From contig NZ_JAVSNJ010000004.1 of the NCBI RefSeq assembly GCF_032144095.1, positions 62,001 through 126,000 on the forward strand: DNA of 64,000 nt, in the 5' to 3' direction. The translations under genes were made by a program, and so were the position numbers. This document shows, one piece after another, positions 25,641 to 33,237 of this stretch. The notes under the pieces are model-generated. The model made no database searches and had not been told where the DNA came from. It saw only the letters and a list, made by a program, of their open reading frames with translations. Within the stretch, counting starts at the first letter, position 1. Each line of letters starts with the position of its first letter. The stretch comes from Sphaerochaeta sp032144095. Its GTDB lineage: Bacteria; Spirochaetota; Spirochaetia; Sphaerochaetales; Sphaerochaetaceae.

Positions 25641-26012
25641 CTACCTTCTCCGACCATTGCCAGGTTGGTTGCCCTGTCTTCCTTGCCCCATTGGCTGAGG
25701 GAGGGATTGCATACCCTGCGCTCCCATGTGTTGCATAAGAGGCTGCCTGCCCTGTGCCATCTGCATCCTGCCCTCATACGTAGCCTGTTGGTTCAGCCTC
25801 TGTCCCTGGCCAGCCCAAGGAGGGAGACCAGCCTCACTGAGAAAGGCATACCTCATGGCATCTGGCGCCGGTGTTACCGCCGAAAGATTAGATCCTCGGC
25901 CAAAGGTTCTACCTGCCAGATTCCCTTGCAGGGCTGTGTCCGATGCGGCAAATGCTCCAGTTGTTACCACCACCAGAAGCATGACAACGATAGCGATTTT
26001 TCTTGTGTCCAT
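25641..26012 (-). CDS. Small secreted Gln/Gly/Met-rich protein
   Basis: A 123-residue protein with a clear signal peptide (TRKIAIVVMLLVVVTTGAFA, cleaved near residue 22). The mature part is rich in Gln, Gly, Met, Pro and Arg, with several short MGQGRQG-like motifs. I do not recognise a family. It resembles in style small periplasmic stress proteins. GGAGG precedes ATG 26012. It lies directly downstream of a two-component system, and a direct repeat shared with the regulator gene lies upstream, suggesting it belongs to that regulon. Confidence 0.65.
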   Translation of the reverse strand: MDTRKIAIVVMLLVVVTTGAFAASDTALQGNLAGRTFGRGSNLSAVTPAPDAMRYAFLSEAGLPPWAGQGQRLNQQATYEGRMQMAQGRQPLMQHMGAQGMQSLPQPMGQGRQGNQPGNGRRR

Positions 26013-26070
26013 TGAAGACCTCCACAATCTTGATGATCTCACAATGATGGTTCGCCATGAAGTTACGACT

Positions 26071-27459
26071 CTAGTATGGTAAAGATTGGGTAAATGAGAT
26101 GATCACTTTCGTAGAAGCCTCCGACACTATCGTTATGCTCCAACGGTGTGCCTCAACGATCGCCTTGACGATGGAGAGCCCAAGCCCCGTCCCTTCCGTT
26201 GCCCTTGCGCCATCACCACGGTAGAGACGGTCAAACATGTGTGCAAGGACTTCTGATTTTACTGTGCCCTCATTCTCCATGCAGAGCGAAGTTGCCTCTC
26301 CCTGGTCATTGACCGTCACAACAAGCTGGACCACACCTCCCTCCTTGCCATATTTGATGGCATTGGCAAGGAGGTTTCCGAGGGCCCTCTCAAAAAGGGA
26401 GGGGTCTGAGGCCAATGTGGCTTTGGGAGAAACGACTTGTAGGGTCACACCCCTTTGTCTGGCAAGCGGGTCATACTGGGAACACACGGAGAGCAGCAAT
26501 GACTCTACATCGATATCCTGGAGTTTCGGAGCAAAGCCAGGGGTCTCAAGACGTGAAAGCAAGGACAGACTGTTTACCAGAGTCTCCAGCTTTCCCGTTT
26601 CCTGCACCAATTTTGACAGACGGGCTTTCTCTGGCTTGAACACCCCATCTTCCATCGCTTCCAGTTGAGCACGCAATACAGAAAGGGGGGTTCTCAGGTC
26701 GTGTGCCACATCCTCTGCCCACTGCCTCCGCAGCTGTTCCTCAACTACGAGATGCTCTTGCAGCACCTGGGATGCAACAGCTATGTCATTGAATTCTGCA
26801 ACGTTTCCTATCAGCAGGGGAACAGAACGCTGTCCACCTGCCATGCTTTGCAAGGCCTGGACAACGTTCTGGCTCTCCCGTTTCAACGGCCTGGTAAACA
26901 GGAATGCAAGGAAGAACGAAAGGAGTGCAGAAACCAGAAACGCCACAAAGAGCAGCAGCTTGTAGGCAGCTATGAGGAACTTGTTGGACTGAACCTCGTC
27001 AAAGGCCGGCAGATGGAAGGCAAACCTGAATGCCAGCGACCCATCAGGGAGCCGTACATCGTTCCACTGCTGTTCATCCTTGAGATTCTTGAGACCCATC
27101 CTTGCTCTCCCGGTCCCTCGCTCAGTTTCCTTGTAGGAATAGAGCAACGAGCCGTCAGCATTGGTGACCATCAGGTATCCGGGGGAGAAAGGCATGCCTT
27201 CAAATGCACGGCTCAACTCTAGTTGGGTGATCTGATTTCCAGAAAGGTTTGCACCTATTTGCAGATCCTCCAACGTGGTACCTACATACTCCACCAAGGA
27301 GTGGGTTTCGTCATCGTGCCAGACCTGCATGATCTTGCCAAGACCGAAACTCAGCAAGAGAGCCAGTACCAGGGCAAAGGTTGTGACGGACACAAGCACC
27401 AGCAAAAGAGCGCGAACAGTAAGGCGCCTGGAAACATCCTGCAGCTTCTTCTTAATCAT
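26071..27459 (-). CDS. Membrane sensor histidine kinase
   Basis: The 462-residue kinase has a membrane helix near residues 15-43, an extracytoplasmic sensor of about 115 residues, a second helix near 163-188 and a HAMP-like linker. The HisKA domain has the phospho-acceptor His253 in VAHDLRTPL, and an ATPase domain follows (NLLANAIKYG, later GTGLGLSIVKAIV). ATG 27459 overlaps the regulator stop as ATGA. The signal is unknown; a cell-envelope stress is plausible given the small secreted target candidate. Confidence 0.92.
   Translation of the reverse strand: MIKKKLQDVSRRLTVRALLLVLVSVTTFALVLALLLSFGLGKIMQVWHDDETHSLVEYVGTTLEDLQIGANLSGNQITQLELSRAFEGMPFSPGYLMVTNADGSLLYSYKETERGTGRARMGLKNLKDEQQWNDVRLPDGSLAFRFAFHLPAFDEVQSNKFLIAAYKLLLFVAFLVSALLSFFLAFLFTRPLKRESQNVVQALQSMAGGQRSVPLLIGNVAEFNDIAVASQVLQEHLVVEEQLRRQWAEDVAHDLRTPLSVLRAQLEAMEDGVFKPEKARLSKLVQETGKLETLVNSLSLLSRLETPGFAPKLQDIDVESLLLSVCSQYDPLARQRGVTLQVVSPKATLASDPSLFERALGNLLANAIKYGKEGGVVQLVVTVNDQGEATSLCMENEGTVKSEVLAHMFDRLYRGDGARATEGTGLGLSIVKAIVEAHRWSITIVSEASTKVIISFTQSLPY
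26078..26095. promoter_or_regulatory. Direct repeat, candidate response-regulator site (small secreted protein)
   Basis: GGTAAAGATT followed by GGGTAAAT gives two GGTAAA units with an 11-base period, typical of OmpR-family sites. It lies 66 bases upstream of the secreted-protein start and overlaps the kinase 3' end. It matches 28221-28240 (opposite strand) at 16 of 20 bases. Confidence 0.55.
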
Positions 27460-28148
27460 CGGCCCTCTTCCCCTACCCATTTATACCCAAACCCTCGCAC
27501 TGTCTCTATCCAAAGTCCTTCCCCAAGCTTCAGGCGAAGATTCTTCAGATGGGTGTTTACCGTCCTGTCCGATCCATCATGGAGGTAGTTGAGGCACTCC
27601 CCCAGAATCCTCTCACGGCTGATAAGCTGGCCAGGATGGGAGGAAAGGAAGCTGAGGATCTTCCATTCTACGGGGGTAAGGGAGAGTTCTTGATCGTTTA
27701 CTGAGGCGGTATGAGTCATCTCATCCAGGCTCAAGGTACTGCCTTCGGTGAACCACTGTCTGGATGTGCCACCTACAGTCCCCTGTGATACATCAAGCCT
27801 CCTGAGGATGGCCTGCACACGCAACACCAACTCCCGTGGGGAGAAGGGTTTCACCATGTAATCCTCTGCCCCAAGCTCCAGGCCAAGGATACGGTCACTC
27901 TCAGCCTCCCTTGCAGTGAGGAAGAGAAACGCAATATCCTTATTGGCCTGACGGATGCGCTTGGCAAGGTCAAAACCATTCCCATCGGGAAGCATCACAT
28001 CCAGAATGCAGAGCCGTGGGGTCTTGAAGGCAAGGCTTTCCACGACAGAGGCGACCCTACCAAACTGTTCAACCTCATAATCGGCCAGTTCCAGATAGGA
28101 ACAGATCGTCTCCCGGATGGCATCATTGTCTTCCACAACATATATCAT
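27456..28148 (-). CDS. OmpR/PhoB-family response regulator
   Basis: The 230-residue regulator has a receiver domain with the phospho-acceptor Asp50 (CILDVMLPDG), acidic pocket EDND (6-9) and the Lys of VKPFSP. A winged-helix DNA-binding domain follows (LTPVEWKILSFLSSHPG...SDRTVNTHLKNLRLKLG). The start MIYVVEDND at 28148 fits the family. It overlaps the kinase by four bases. Direct repeats upstream suggest autoregulation. Confidence 0.93.
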   Translation of the reverse strand: MIYVVEDNDAIRETICSYLELADYEVEQFGRVASVVESLAFKTPRLCILDVMLPDGNGFDLAKRIRQANKDIAFLFLTAREAESDRILGLELGAEDYMVKPFSPRELVLRVQAILRRLDVSQGTVGGTSRQWFTEGSTLSLDEMTHTASVNDQELSLTPVEWKILSFLSSHPGQLISRERILGECLNYLHDGSDRTVNTHLKNLRLKLGEGLWIETVRGFGYKWVGEEGR

Positions 28149-28220
28149 GTACTGAGTGTACGCCCTCCAATGCAGGGGAAGCAAGAACGAACAGCCACCA
28201 AAATATGCATTGCCTGGCCA

Positions 28221-28240
28221 TCTTTACCAAATCTTTACCT
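28221..28240. promoter_or_regulatory. Direct repeat, candidate autoregulatory site of the two-component system
   Basis: TCTTTACC at 28221-28228 and again at 28232-28239 are 11 bases apart on the plus strand. This is the helical spacing used by OmpR-family regulators. It lies 73 bases upstream of the response-regulator start. Confidence 0.6.
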
Positions 28241-28311
28241 GGGACCTGGCAATGGATCGAGGGCAGACTCACTTTTTTCAATCGGTATTCTCGACACAAG
28301 GACATAAGAAT

Positions 28312-28333
28312 CCCCCAGAGAGAGCTCTGAGGG
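28312..28333 (-). terminator. Hairpin after the lipocalin gene
   Basis: CCCCCAGAG and CTCTGAGGG pair with one mismatch around a four-base loop. It sits downstream of the gpx-ohrR-lipocalin operon on the minus strand; the following T tract is weak. Confidence 0.5.
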
Positions 28334-28354
28334 AGGTACATAAAACTTCTTTGG

Positions 28355-28834
28355 CTATCGCTCTTTTTGCTCTACCAACCGTAGCGATGACAAGTCGTAT
28401 CCTTGAGCTGTCGCAATCTCCTTCATCCTTTGGAGCAATGGAGGGGAAACGGTGGGGGTCCTGGAGAGGAACCAGAGAGAAGAGCGACTATTGTCCCCTA
28501 CTACAGCCCAGCTATAGGATATGTCATCAAGGCCAAAGACCAGATAATCAGAGGCAAAGAGGTGGAAGAACCTGACTTTCAAGGCTCCAGGGACAGCCTC
28601 ATCGGGCCTCCATGCTATTGCCTTGGCCTTGACGTACCTGCCGTCAAGCCTATGCATGAACCCACTGTTGAGCACCCCGACCCGACCATCCTTTCTCAAG
28701 GTATACTCGGCGGTAACACCAACCAGCTTTTTCTCAAACCCATGCTCAAACCTCGCTACCTCATACCACAGGCCAAGATACCTGGAAAGATCAAGGGTCG
28801 GTACCGTCTGCAAAGGCTTCATCAATTCACCCAT
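28355..28834 (-). CDS. Bacterial lipocalin (Blc-like), no signal peptide
   Basis: A 159-residue calycin with the lipocalin signature LSRYLGLWYEVARFEHGFEK near the N-terminus and the later conserved YSWAVVGDNSRSSLWFLSRTP. Typical Blc proteins are outer-membrane lipoproteins, but this one has no signal sequence or lipobox, so it is probably cytosolic. ATG 28834 is six bases from AGGAGG; an ATG three bases upstream is too close to it. It is the last gene after ohrR, hinting at a role with oxidised lipids, which is inference. Confidence 0.88.
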   Translation of the reverse strand: MGELMKPLQTVPTLDLSRYLGLWYEVARFEHGFEKKLVGVTAEYTLRKDGRVGVLNSGFMHRLDGRYVKAKAIAWRPDEAVPGALKVRFFHLFASDYLVFGLDDISYSWAVVGDNSRSSLWFLSRTPTVSPPLLQRMKEIATAQGYDLSSLRLVEQKER

Positions 28835-28859
28835 CATGCACCTCCTCGATGGCTACCGG

Positions 28860-29333
28860 TCATTTTTTTTCAGGGCGCCCCTTTCTTGTTGTCCTGAGTT
28901 GCTCAAGGGTTTCGTCCAGCATCTCCTGTAACAGAGAGAACCTCTTCCCCTGTGCTTCCTTGTCTCCTGATAGCAGGCATGAGCCTATGTGCTCAGGAAT
29001 GGAGATCGCTCTCTGCTCCAGGTCCCGGCCTTTCTTGGTAAGACGAACCTCAACGGTCCGTTCATCGGAAGGAAGGCGTTTCCGCTCGACAAGCTTGGCA
29101 GTTTCCAGACGCTTGAGCAGAGGGGAGACGGTACCGGTATCGAGGCTCAGGGCCGAACAGAGCTCACCGACGGTTGCCTTGTCATGTTCCCACAGGTAGA
29201 GCAGGGTTATGTACTGGGCATAGGTAAGACCGAGCTGGTCCAAGACAGGACGATAGGCTGCCATCAGCTCCCGTTCCAGGGCATAAAAGCGAAAACAGAG
29301 CTGGTTGGAAAGTAATAGTTGTGGATGTGCCAT
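28860..29333 (-). CDS. ohrR: OhrR-type peroxide-sensing MarR repressor
   Basis: A 157-residue MarR-family protein that aligns by eye with Bacillus OhrR over the N-terminal helices. It keeps the redox-active cysteine at position 13 (SNQLCFRFYAL, the OhrR Cys15 context), and the winged-helix segment LDTGTVSPLLKRLE and ERKRLPSDERTV. Oxidation of that cysteine by organic peroxide would release DNA. Its start is directly after the glutathione peroxidase stop, so the genes are cotranscribed and probably autoregulated. Confidence 0.9.
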   Translation of the reverse strand: MAHPQLLLSNQLCFRFYALERELMAAYRPVLDQLGLTYAQYITLLYLWEHDKATVGELCSALSLDTGTVSPLLKRLETAKLVERKRLPSDERTVEVRLTKKGRDLEQRAISIPEHIGSCLLSGDKEAQGKRFSLLQEMLDETLEQLRTTRKGRPEKK

Positions 29334-29813
29334 CTACAGTACCCCCTCAATTGCAGGTTTCATATCTTTGGGTTCGGTGTTTGAGGAAAAGCGTTCGACA
29401 CGTTTTCCATCCTTGGCTACCAGGAACTTGGTGAAGTTCCATTTTACGGAGGAGCCCAACACCCCAGGAGCCTGCTTCTTGAGCCAGACATAGAGAGGAG
29501 CGGTCTGCTTGCCGTTGACATCGATCTTGCTCATGATGGGGAAGGTCACCCCATGGTTCACCCTGCAGAATTCGGCAATCTCCTGGTCTGTCCCCGGTTC
29601 CTGGTGGGCAAACTGATCGCAGGGGAAGGCTATGATGGAAAGCCCCTTCCCTTTATATTGCTGATAGAGCTCCTCAAGCCCATCATATTGTGGGGTAAAG
29701 CCGCACTTGCTAGCGGTGTTGACGATAAGAACAGGTTTCCCTTCAAGGGAGGAAAAGGAGAAATCCGATCCGTCATTGCTTTTTACGGTAAAGTCGTAGA
29801 GTGTAGATTCCAT
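29334..29813 (-). CDS. Glutathione peroxidase-family thiol peroxidase
   Basis: A 159-residue thioredoxin-fold peroxidase with the family motif NTASKCGFTPQY, in which Cys37 (codon TGC, not a selenocysteine TGA) is the peroxidatic residue. The later motif WNFTKFLV is also present. Bacterial members usually use thioredoxin rather than glutathione. GGAG lies eight bases before ATG 29813. It is the first gene of the gpx-ohrR-lipocalin operon with a strong promoter. Confidence 0.94.
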   Translation of the reverse strand: MESTLYDFTVKSNDGSDFSFSSLEGKPVLIVNTASKCGFTPQYDGLEELYQQYKGKGLSIIAFPCDQFAHQEPGTDQEIAEFCRVNHGVTFPIMSKIDVNGKQTAPLYVWLKKQAPGVLGSSVKWNFTKFLVAKDGKRVERFSSNTEPKDMKPAIEGVL

Positions 29814-29848
29814 AGGTAAGACTCCAAAGAATAATTTAGTTGTGTAAA

Positions 29849-29877
29849 ATATAACAGAGAGCAATTGTCTTTGTCAA
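29849..29877 (-). promoter_or_regulatory. Promoter of the peroxide operon
   Basis: On the minus strand TTGACA (29877-29872) and TTATAT (29854-29849) are exactly 17 bases apart. The spacer contains the palindrome CAATTG, which resembles an OhrR half-site (TACAATT), so the repressor could sit between the hexamers. Confidence 0.75.
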
Positions 29878-29905
29878 GATTACCTACCACGCATTATAAT
29901 GAGCA

Positions 29906-29939
29906 AAGGCCACACCCCCTTGCGAGGATATGGCCTTCA
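29906..29939 (-). terminator. Terminator after the aldo/keto reductase
   Basis: AAGGCCATATCC and GGTGTGGCCTT arms form a hairpin about 25 bases after the reductase stop on the minus strand. Confidence 0.6.
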
Positions 29940-29961
29940 TGAACCATCTGAGCGATTGCTA

Positions 29962-30990
29962 TCAGCCTTCGGTACTGGAGCGTGCCCATAGGTTGATGTT
30001 GCCATCCTGGGCATAGAGATCGATCTCCTTCAGCTCATCATCGGTGAAGATGAGGTTGTCCAGAGCACCCACATTCTCCTTGATCTGGGCAGAAGAGCTG
30101 GCACCGATCAGAACTGAGGTCACCTCCTTGCGTCGCAGGACCCAGCTGAGGGCCATCTGGGCAAGGCTCTGTCCACGCTTCTTGGCGATCTCATTCAGGG
30201 CTCTGATCCTCTCCAGGTTCTCCTTGGTCAGCATCTTCGTCGAGAGGGCCGTCCCTTCCTTGGCAGCCCTACTTCCCTCTGGTATGGCAAGCAGGTACTT
30301 GTCCGAGAGCATCCCCTGGGCCAATGGGGAGAAGCAGATGGTACCGACCCCCAACTCACCCAACGTGTCCAGCAACTCATCCTCAACCCAGCGGTTGAGC
30401 ATCGAGTAGGATGGCTGGTGGATGAGCACCGGCACATTGCGGCTCTTTAGTATCTCATAGGCTTCCCTCGTCTTTTTTGCCGAATAGGAGGAGAGGCCAA
30501 CATAGAGGGCTTTTCCTTGCCTGTAAGCGGTTTCCAACGCGCCCATGGTCTCTTCAAGAGGGGTATTGGGATCAAAACGATGGGAGTAGAAGATGTCCAC
30601 ATAGTCCAGGCCCATCCTCTTGAGGCTCTGGTCGAGGCTGGAAAGCAGATATTTGCGGCTCCCCCACTCACCGTAGGGACCCGGCCACATGTAGTACCCG
30701 GCTTTTGTCGAGATGATCATCTCATCACGATAGGAAGCAAAATCCTGGGCGAAGATCTTACCGAAGTTCAGCTCTGCAGACCCTGCGGGAGGGCCATAGT
30801 TATTGGCCAGGTCGAAGTGGGTTATCCCAAGGTCAAAGGCTGTGTGCATCATATCCCGGGCATTTGCCAAAGAGGTGGCATCCCCGAAGTTATGCCAAAG
30901 GCCCAAGGAGAGTGCAGGAAGCCTCAAGCCACTCTTTCCACAATATTGGTAAAGCATCGAATCGTACCGTTTCTCTGAAGGTGTATACAT
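29962..30990 (-). CDS. Aldo/keto reductase, YghZ/Gpr-like
   Basis: The 342-residue enzyme closely follows E. coli YghZ (L-glyceraldehyde-3-phosphate reductase, methylglyoxal-active): YCGKSGLRLPALSLGLWHNFG and DLGITHFDLANNYGPP are nearly identical. The catalytic Asp60 and Tyr65, the Lys in ISTKAGY and the His in FYSHRFD are present. NADPH is the expected cofactor. Its usual role is detoxifying reactive aldehydes. It is single, with its own terminator and a palindrome in the leader. Confidence 0.93.
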   Translation of the reverse strand: MYTPSEKRYDSMLYQYCGKSGLRLPALSLGLWHNFGDATSLANARDMMHTAFDLGITHFDLANNYGPPAGSAELNFGKIFAQDFASYRDEMIISTKAGYYMWPGPYGEWGSRKYLLSSLDQSLKRMGLDYVDIFYSHRFDPNTPLEETMGALETAYRQGKALYVGLSSYSAKKTREAYEILKSRNVPVLIHQPSYSMLNRWVEDELLDTLGELGVGTICFSPLAQGMLSDKYLLAIPEGSRAAKEGTALSTKMLTKENLERIRALNEIAKKRGQSLAQMALSWVLRRKEVTSVLIGASSSAQIKENVGALDNLIFTDDELKEIDLYAQDGNINLWARSSTEG

Positions 30991-31024
30991 GGTTCCCCCT
31001 TAAAGTTGTTGACTATATATTTTT

Positions 31025-31049
31025 ATGCTATCAGCATATCTATTAGCAT
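31025..31049. promoter_or_regulatory. Imperfect palindrome upstream of the aldo/keto reductase
   Basis: ATGCTATCAG...CTATTAGCAT is a 25-base near-palindrome (outer arms ATGCT and AGCAT) between a possible -10 and the reductase start. It is a candidate operator. Confidence 0.45.
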
Positions 31050-31100
31050 TACCCGTGCAGGCATTTCTGTCAATGCCTCAAGAGGTACCCCTGTTTTGTT

Positions 31101-31129
31101 TTGACAATACTGGGAGCAAAGCATACACT
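31101..31129 (+). promoter_or_regulatory. Promoter of uvsE
   Basis: TTGACA (31101-31106), 17-base spacer, TACACT (31124-31129). The gene starts 34 bases later with AAGGAG before it. Confidence 0.75.
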
Positions 31130-31162
31130 GGGACAGGAAAGGCGAAGGTATAAGGAGCTTCA

Positions 31163-32416
31163 ATGGCTATCGGCTATGCGTGTCTTACGATCGGGGTGCC
31201 TGACAGTGGGATGAAACGGCTAACGCTCTCCCAGGTTACGGAAAAAACCTTGTTCGATTGCTGTGAACACAACCTCTCCCACCTGAAGAACATCCTGCTC
31301 TACAACAGGGAGAACAACCTGCGCTTCTTTCGCATCAGCAGTGACATCATCCCTTTGGCCTCCAGAGTCGAGAATACCCTTCCCTGGTGGGAGATCTTCT
31401 CCCAACAGCTTGAAGAGTTGGGCTCGATAGCAAAACAGGGTAGCATGCGCCTATCGATGCACCCAGGGCAGTACACCGTGCTCAACTCCCCTCGGGAGGA
31501 TGTGGTGGAAAATGCAATCGAGGACCTTATCTACCATGCCAGGTTTCTGGACAGTATGGGCCTTGATGCCACCCATAAGCTGGTTCTCCACGTAGGCGGG
31601 GCGTATGGGAACAAGGATGGGGCCCTCGATCGGTTTGCCCAGAACTTTGCAAAACTGCCCCAGGGGGTCAAGGGTCGGCTCATCCTGGAAAACGATGACA
31701 AGCTCTACACCATCGGTGAGGTGCTGGCCCTAGCCCGCCAGGTAGGGTGTCCTGCGGTATTTGACAACCTGCACCACAGCCTCAATACCGACAAAACTGA
31801 CAAAAGTGAGCAAACCTGGATCGAAGAGTGTGCCACAACCTGGAAAGCTGAGGATGGCAGGCAAAAGATACACTATTCCCAGCAGGACCCCAAAAAGAAG
31901 CAAGGCTCCCACTCCCCTACAATCTCCCTGGATGACTTTCTCGCCTTCCATGCAGAGCTCCCCGACAAGGGGATCGACATCATGCTGGAGGTCAAGGACA
32001 AGAACATCTCTGCCCTGAAGTGCATGCATTGCCTTGAAGGCACGACAGAGCAGAGGCTCTACGACCAATGGCTCAACTACCTGCCCCTGGTCACCGAACG
32101 GGACCCCTCCAAGGTCTGGGAGTTCGAACAGCTATGCAAGGACGGCACAGACACAAAAGGGCTCAGCCTCGCCTTTTACTCCTTGCTGGAAAAGGTCCTG
32201 GGCCTGGAAATCGACAGGGACCAGGCTGCCATCACAGCAGAGGCCGTTGCAGAGAAATGTTGCAAAACGGAGGCTGAGAAACGACAGCTCCTTGCAAGGA
32301 TAGCTCTCTATGCAAAAGCAGAAATAGATCTGGACAAGCTTAAGCAGTCCATCCAGAATCTCGCAGAAAAACATGCTGTTCACGAGGTCCTACGCTCGTA
32401 CTACACCATGATGTAG
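31163..32416 (+). CDS. uvsE: UV damage endonuclease UvsE/UvdE
   Basis: This TIM-barrel endonuclease nicks DNA 5' of UV photoproducts. The 417-residue product has the family N-terminus IGYACLTIGV, the metal-binding SMHPGQYTVLNSP, HVGGAYGNK and LENDDK motifs. Other UvsE proteins are near 300 residues; the extra C-terminal 100 residues are helical and common in some bacteria. AAGGAG precedes ATG 31163. It is followed nine bases later by a TspO-like gene in the same direction. Confidence 0.94.
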   Translation: MAIGYACLTIGVPDSGMKRLTLSQVTEKTLFDCCEHNLSHLKNILLYNRENNLRFFRISSDIIPLASRVENTLPWWEIFSQQLEELGSIAKQGSMRLSMHPGQYTVLNSPREDVVENAIEDLIYHARFLDSMGLDATHKLVLHVGGAYGNKDGALDRFAQNFAKLPQGVKGRLILENDDKLYTIGEVLALARQVGCPAVFDNLHHSLNTDKTDKSEQTWIEECATTWKAEDGRQKIHYSQQDPKKKQGSHSPTISLDDFLAFHAELPDKGIDIMLEVKDKNISALKCMHCLEGTTEQRLYDQWLNYLPLVTERDPSKVWEFEQLCKDGTDTKGLSLAFYSLLEKVLGLEIDRDQAAITAEAVAEKCCKTEAEKRQLLARIALYAKAEIDLDKLKQSIQNLAEKHAVHEVLRSYYTMM

Positions 32417-32424
32417 GAGGCGCT

Positions 32425-33228
32425 ATGCCCAAAAGACAATCACTCGGACCAACCTCTATCCTGGTAACCATCACCTTCATCATGATGGTCACCGTCAACG
32501 CCCTTGCAAACATCCTGCCCATCGCAGGAATCACCACCGGGGCAGTCTCGGACTCCTACCCCAACCTCTTTGCCCCGGCAGGCATCACCTTCACGATCTG
32601 GGGCTTGATCTACCTCCTGCTTGCCCTCTATACCCTCTACCAGCTGGGACTCTTCAGGGGCAAGGATGATGACAAGGCAGAAAAAGAGCTCCTCAAGCAG
32701 GTAGGCAATCTCTTTGCCTTCTCCTCAATCATAAACTCCATCTGGATATTCTGCTGGCATAACAGGGTCATCTTCCTCTCGTTTGTCCTGATGCTTCTCA
32801 TCCTCATATCGCTTATGGCCATCTACCAGCTCATCAGAAAAGCGACCCTTACCAAACGACAGTGGCTTTTCATCAGCCTTCCTTTTTCTGTCTACTTTGG
32901 CTGGATAACGGTGGCAACCATAGCAAATGCGACCACACTCCTGGTCGATCTGGGATGGGGAGGCTGGGCCATCAGCGAAGCTGGATGGACAGCTACCATG
33001 CTCATCATCGGGACTCTCATCGGCATGGCTACAGCCATAACGGCCAAGGACATCCCCTATGCGGCCACCCTCATCTGGGCCTTTGTGGGAATCCTCATCA
33101 AACACCGCTCAGCAGACGGCTTCAAGGGTGCCTACCCAATGGTTCTCATAACCGTGCAACTCTGTCTGCTAGCTTTGGCCGGGACCGTAGTGCTCATCAT
33201 CTTCATGAAACGAAAGAACGTTCAGTAA
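32425..33228 (+). CDS. TspO/MBR-related membrane protein
   Basis: A 267-residue membrane protein with seven or more helices. The N-terminal segment YPNLFAPAGITFTIWGLIYLLL matches the extended TspO-like family found in Firmicutes and spirochaetes (tryptophan-rich sensory protein). Classical TspO proteins have about 160 residues and five helices. The ligand is unknown; tetrapyrroles are bound by TspO itself. AGGAGG lies just before ATG 32425. It lies in an operon with uvsE and the polyferredoxin gene. Confidence 0.78.
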   Translation: MPKRQSLGPTSILVTITFIMMVTVNALANILPIAGITTGAVSDSYPNLFAPAGITFTIWGLIYLLLALYTLYQLGLFRGKDDDKAEKELLKQVGNLFAFSSIINSIWIFCWHNRVIFLSFVLMLLILISLMAIYQLIRKATLTKRQWLFISLPFSVYFGWITVATIANATTLLVDLGWGGWAISEAGWTATMLIIGTLIGMATAITAKDIPYAATLIWAFVGILIKHRSADGFKGAYPMVLITVQLCLLALAGTVVLIIFMKRKNVQ

Positions 33229-33237
33229 CGACCTGTC

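Noticed and set aside
29690..29720. Possible selenocysteine in the glutathione peroxidase
   Set aside because: The active-site codon reads TGC (Cys), not TGA, and no SECIS-like element is needed.
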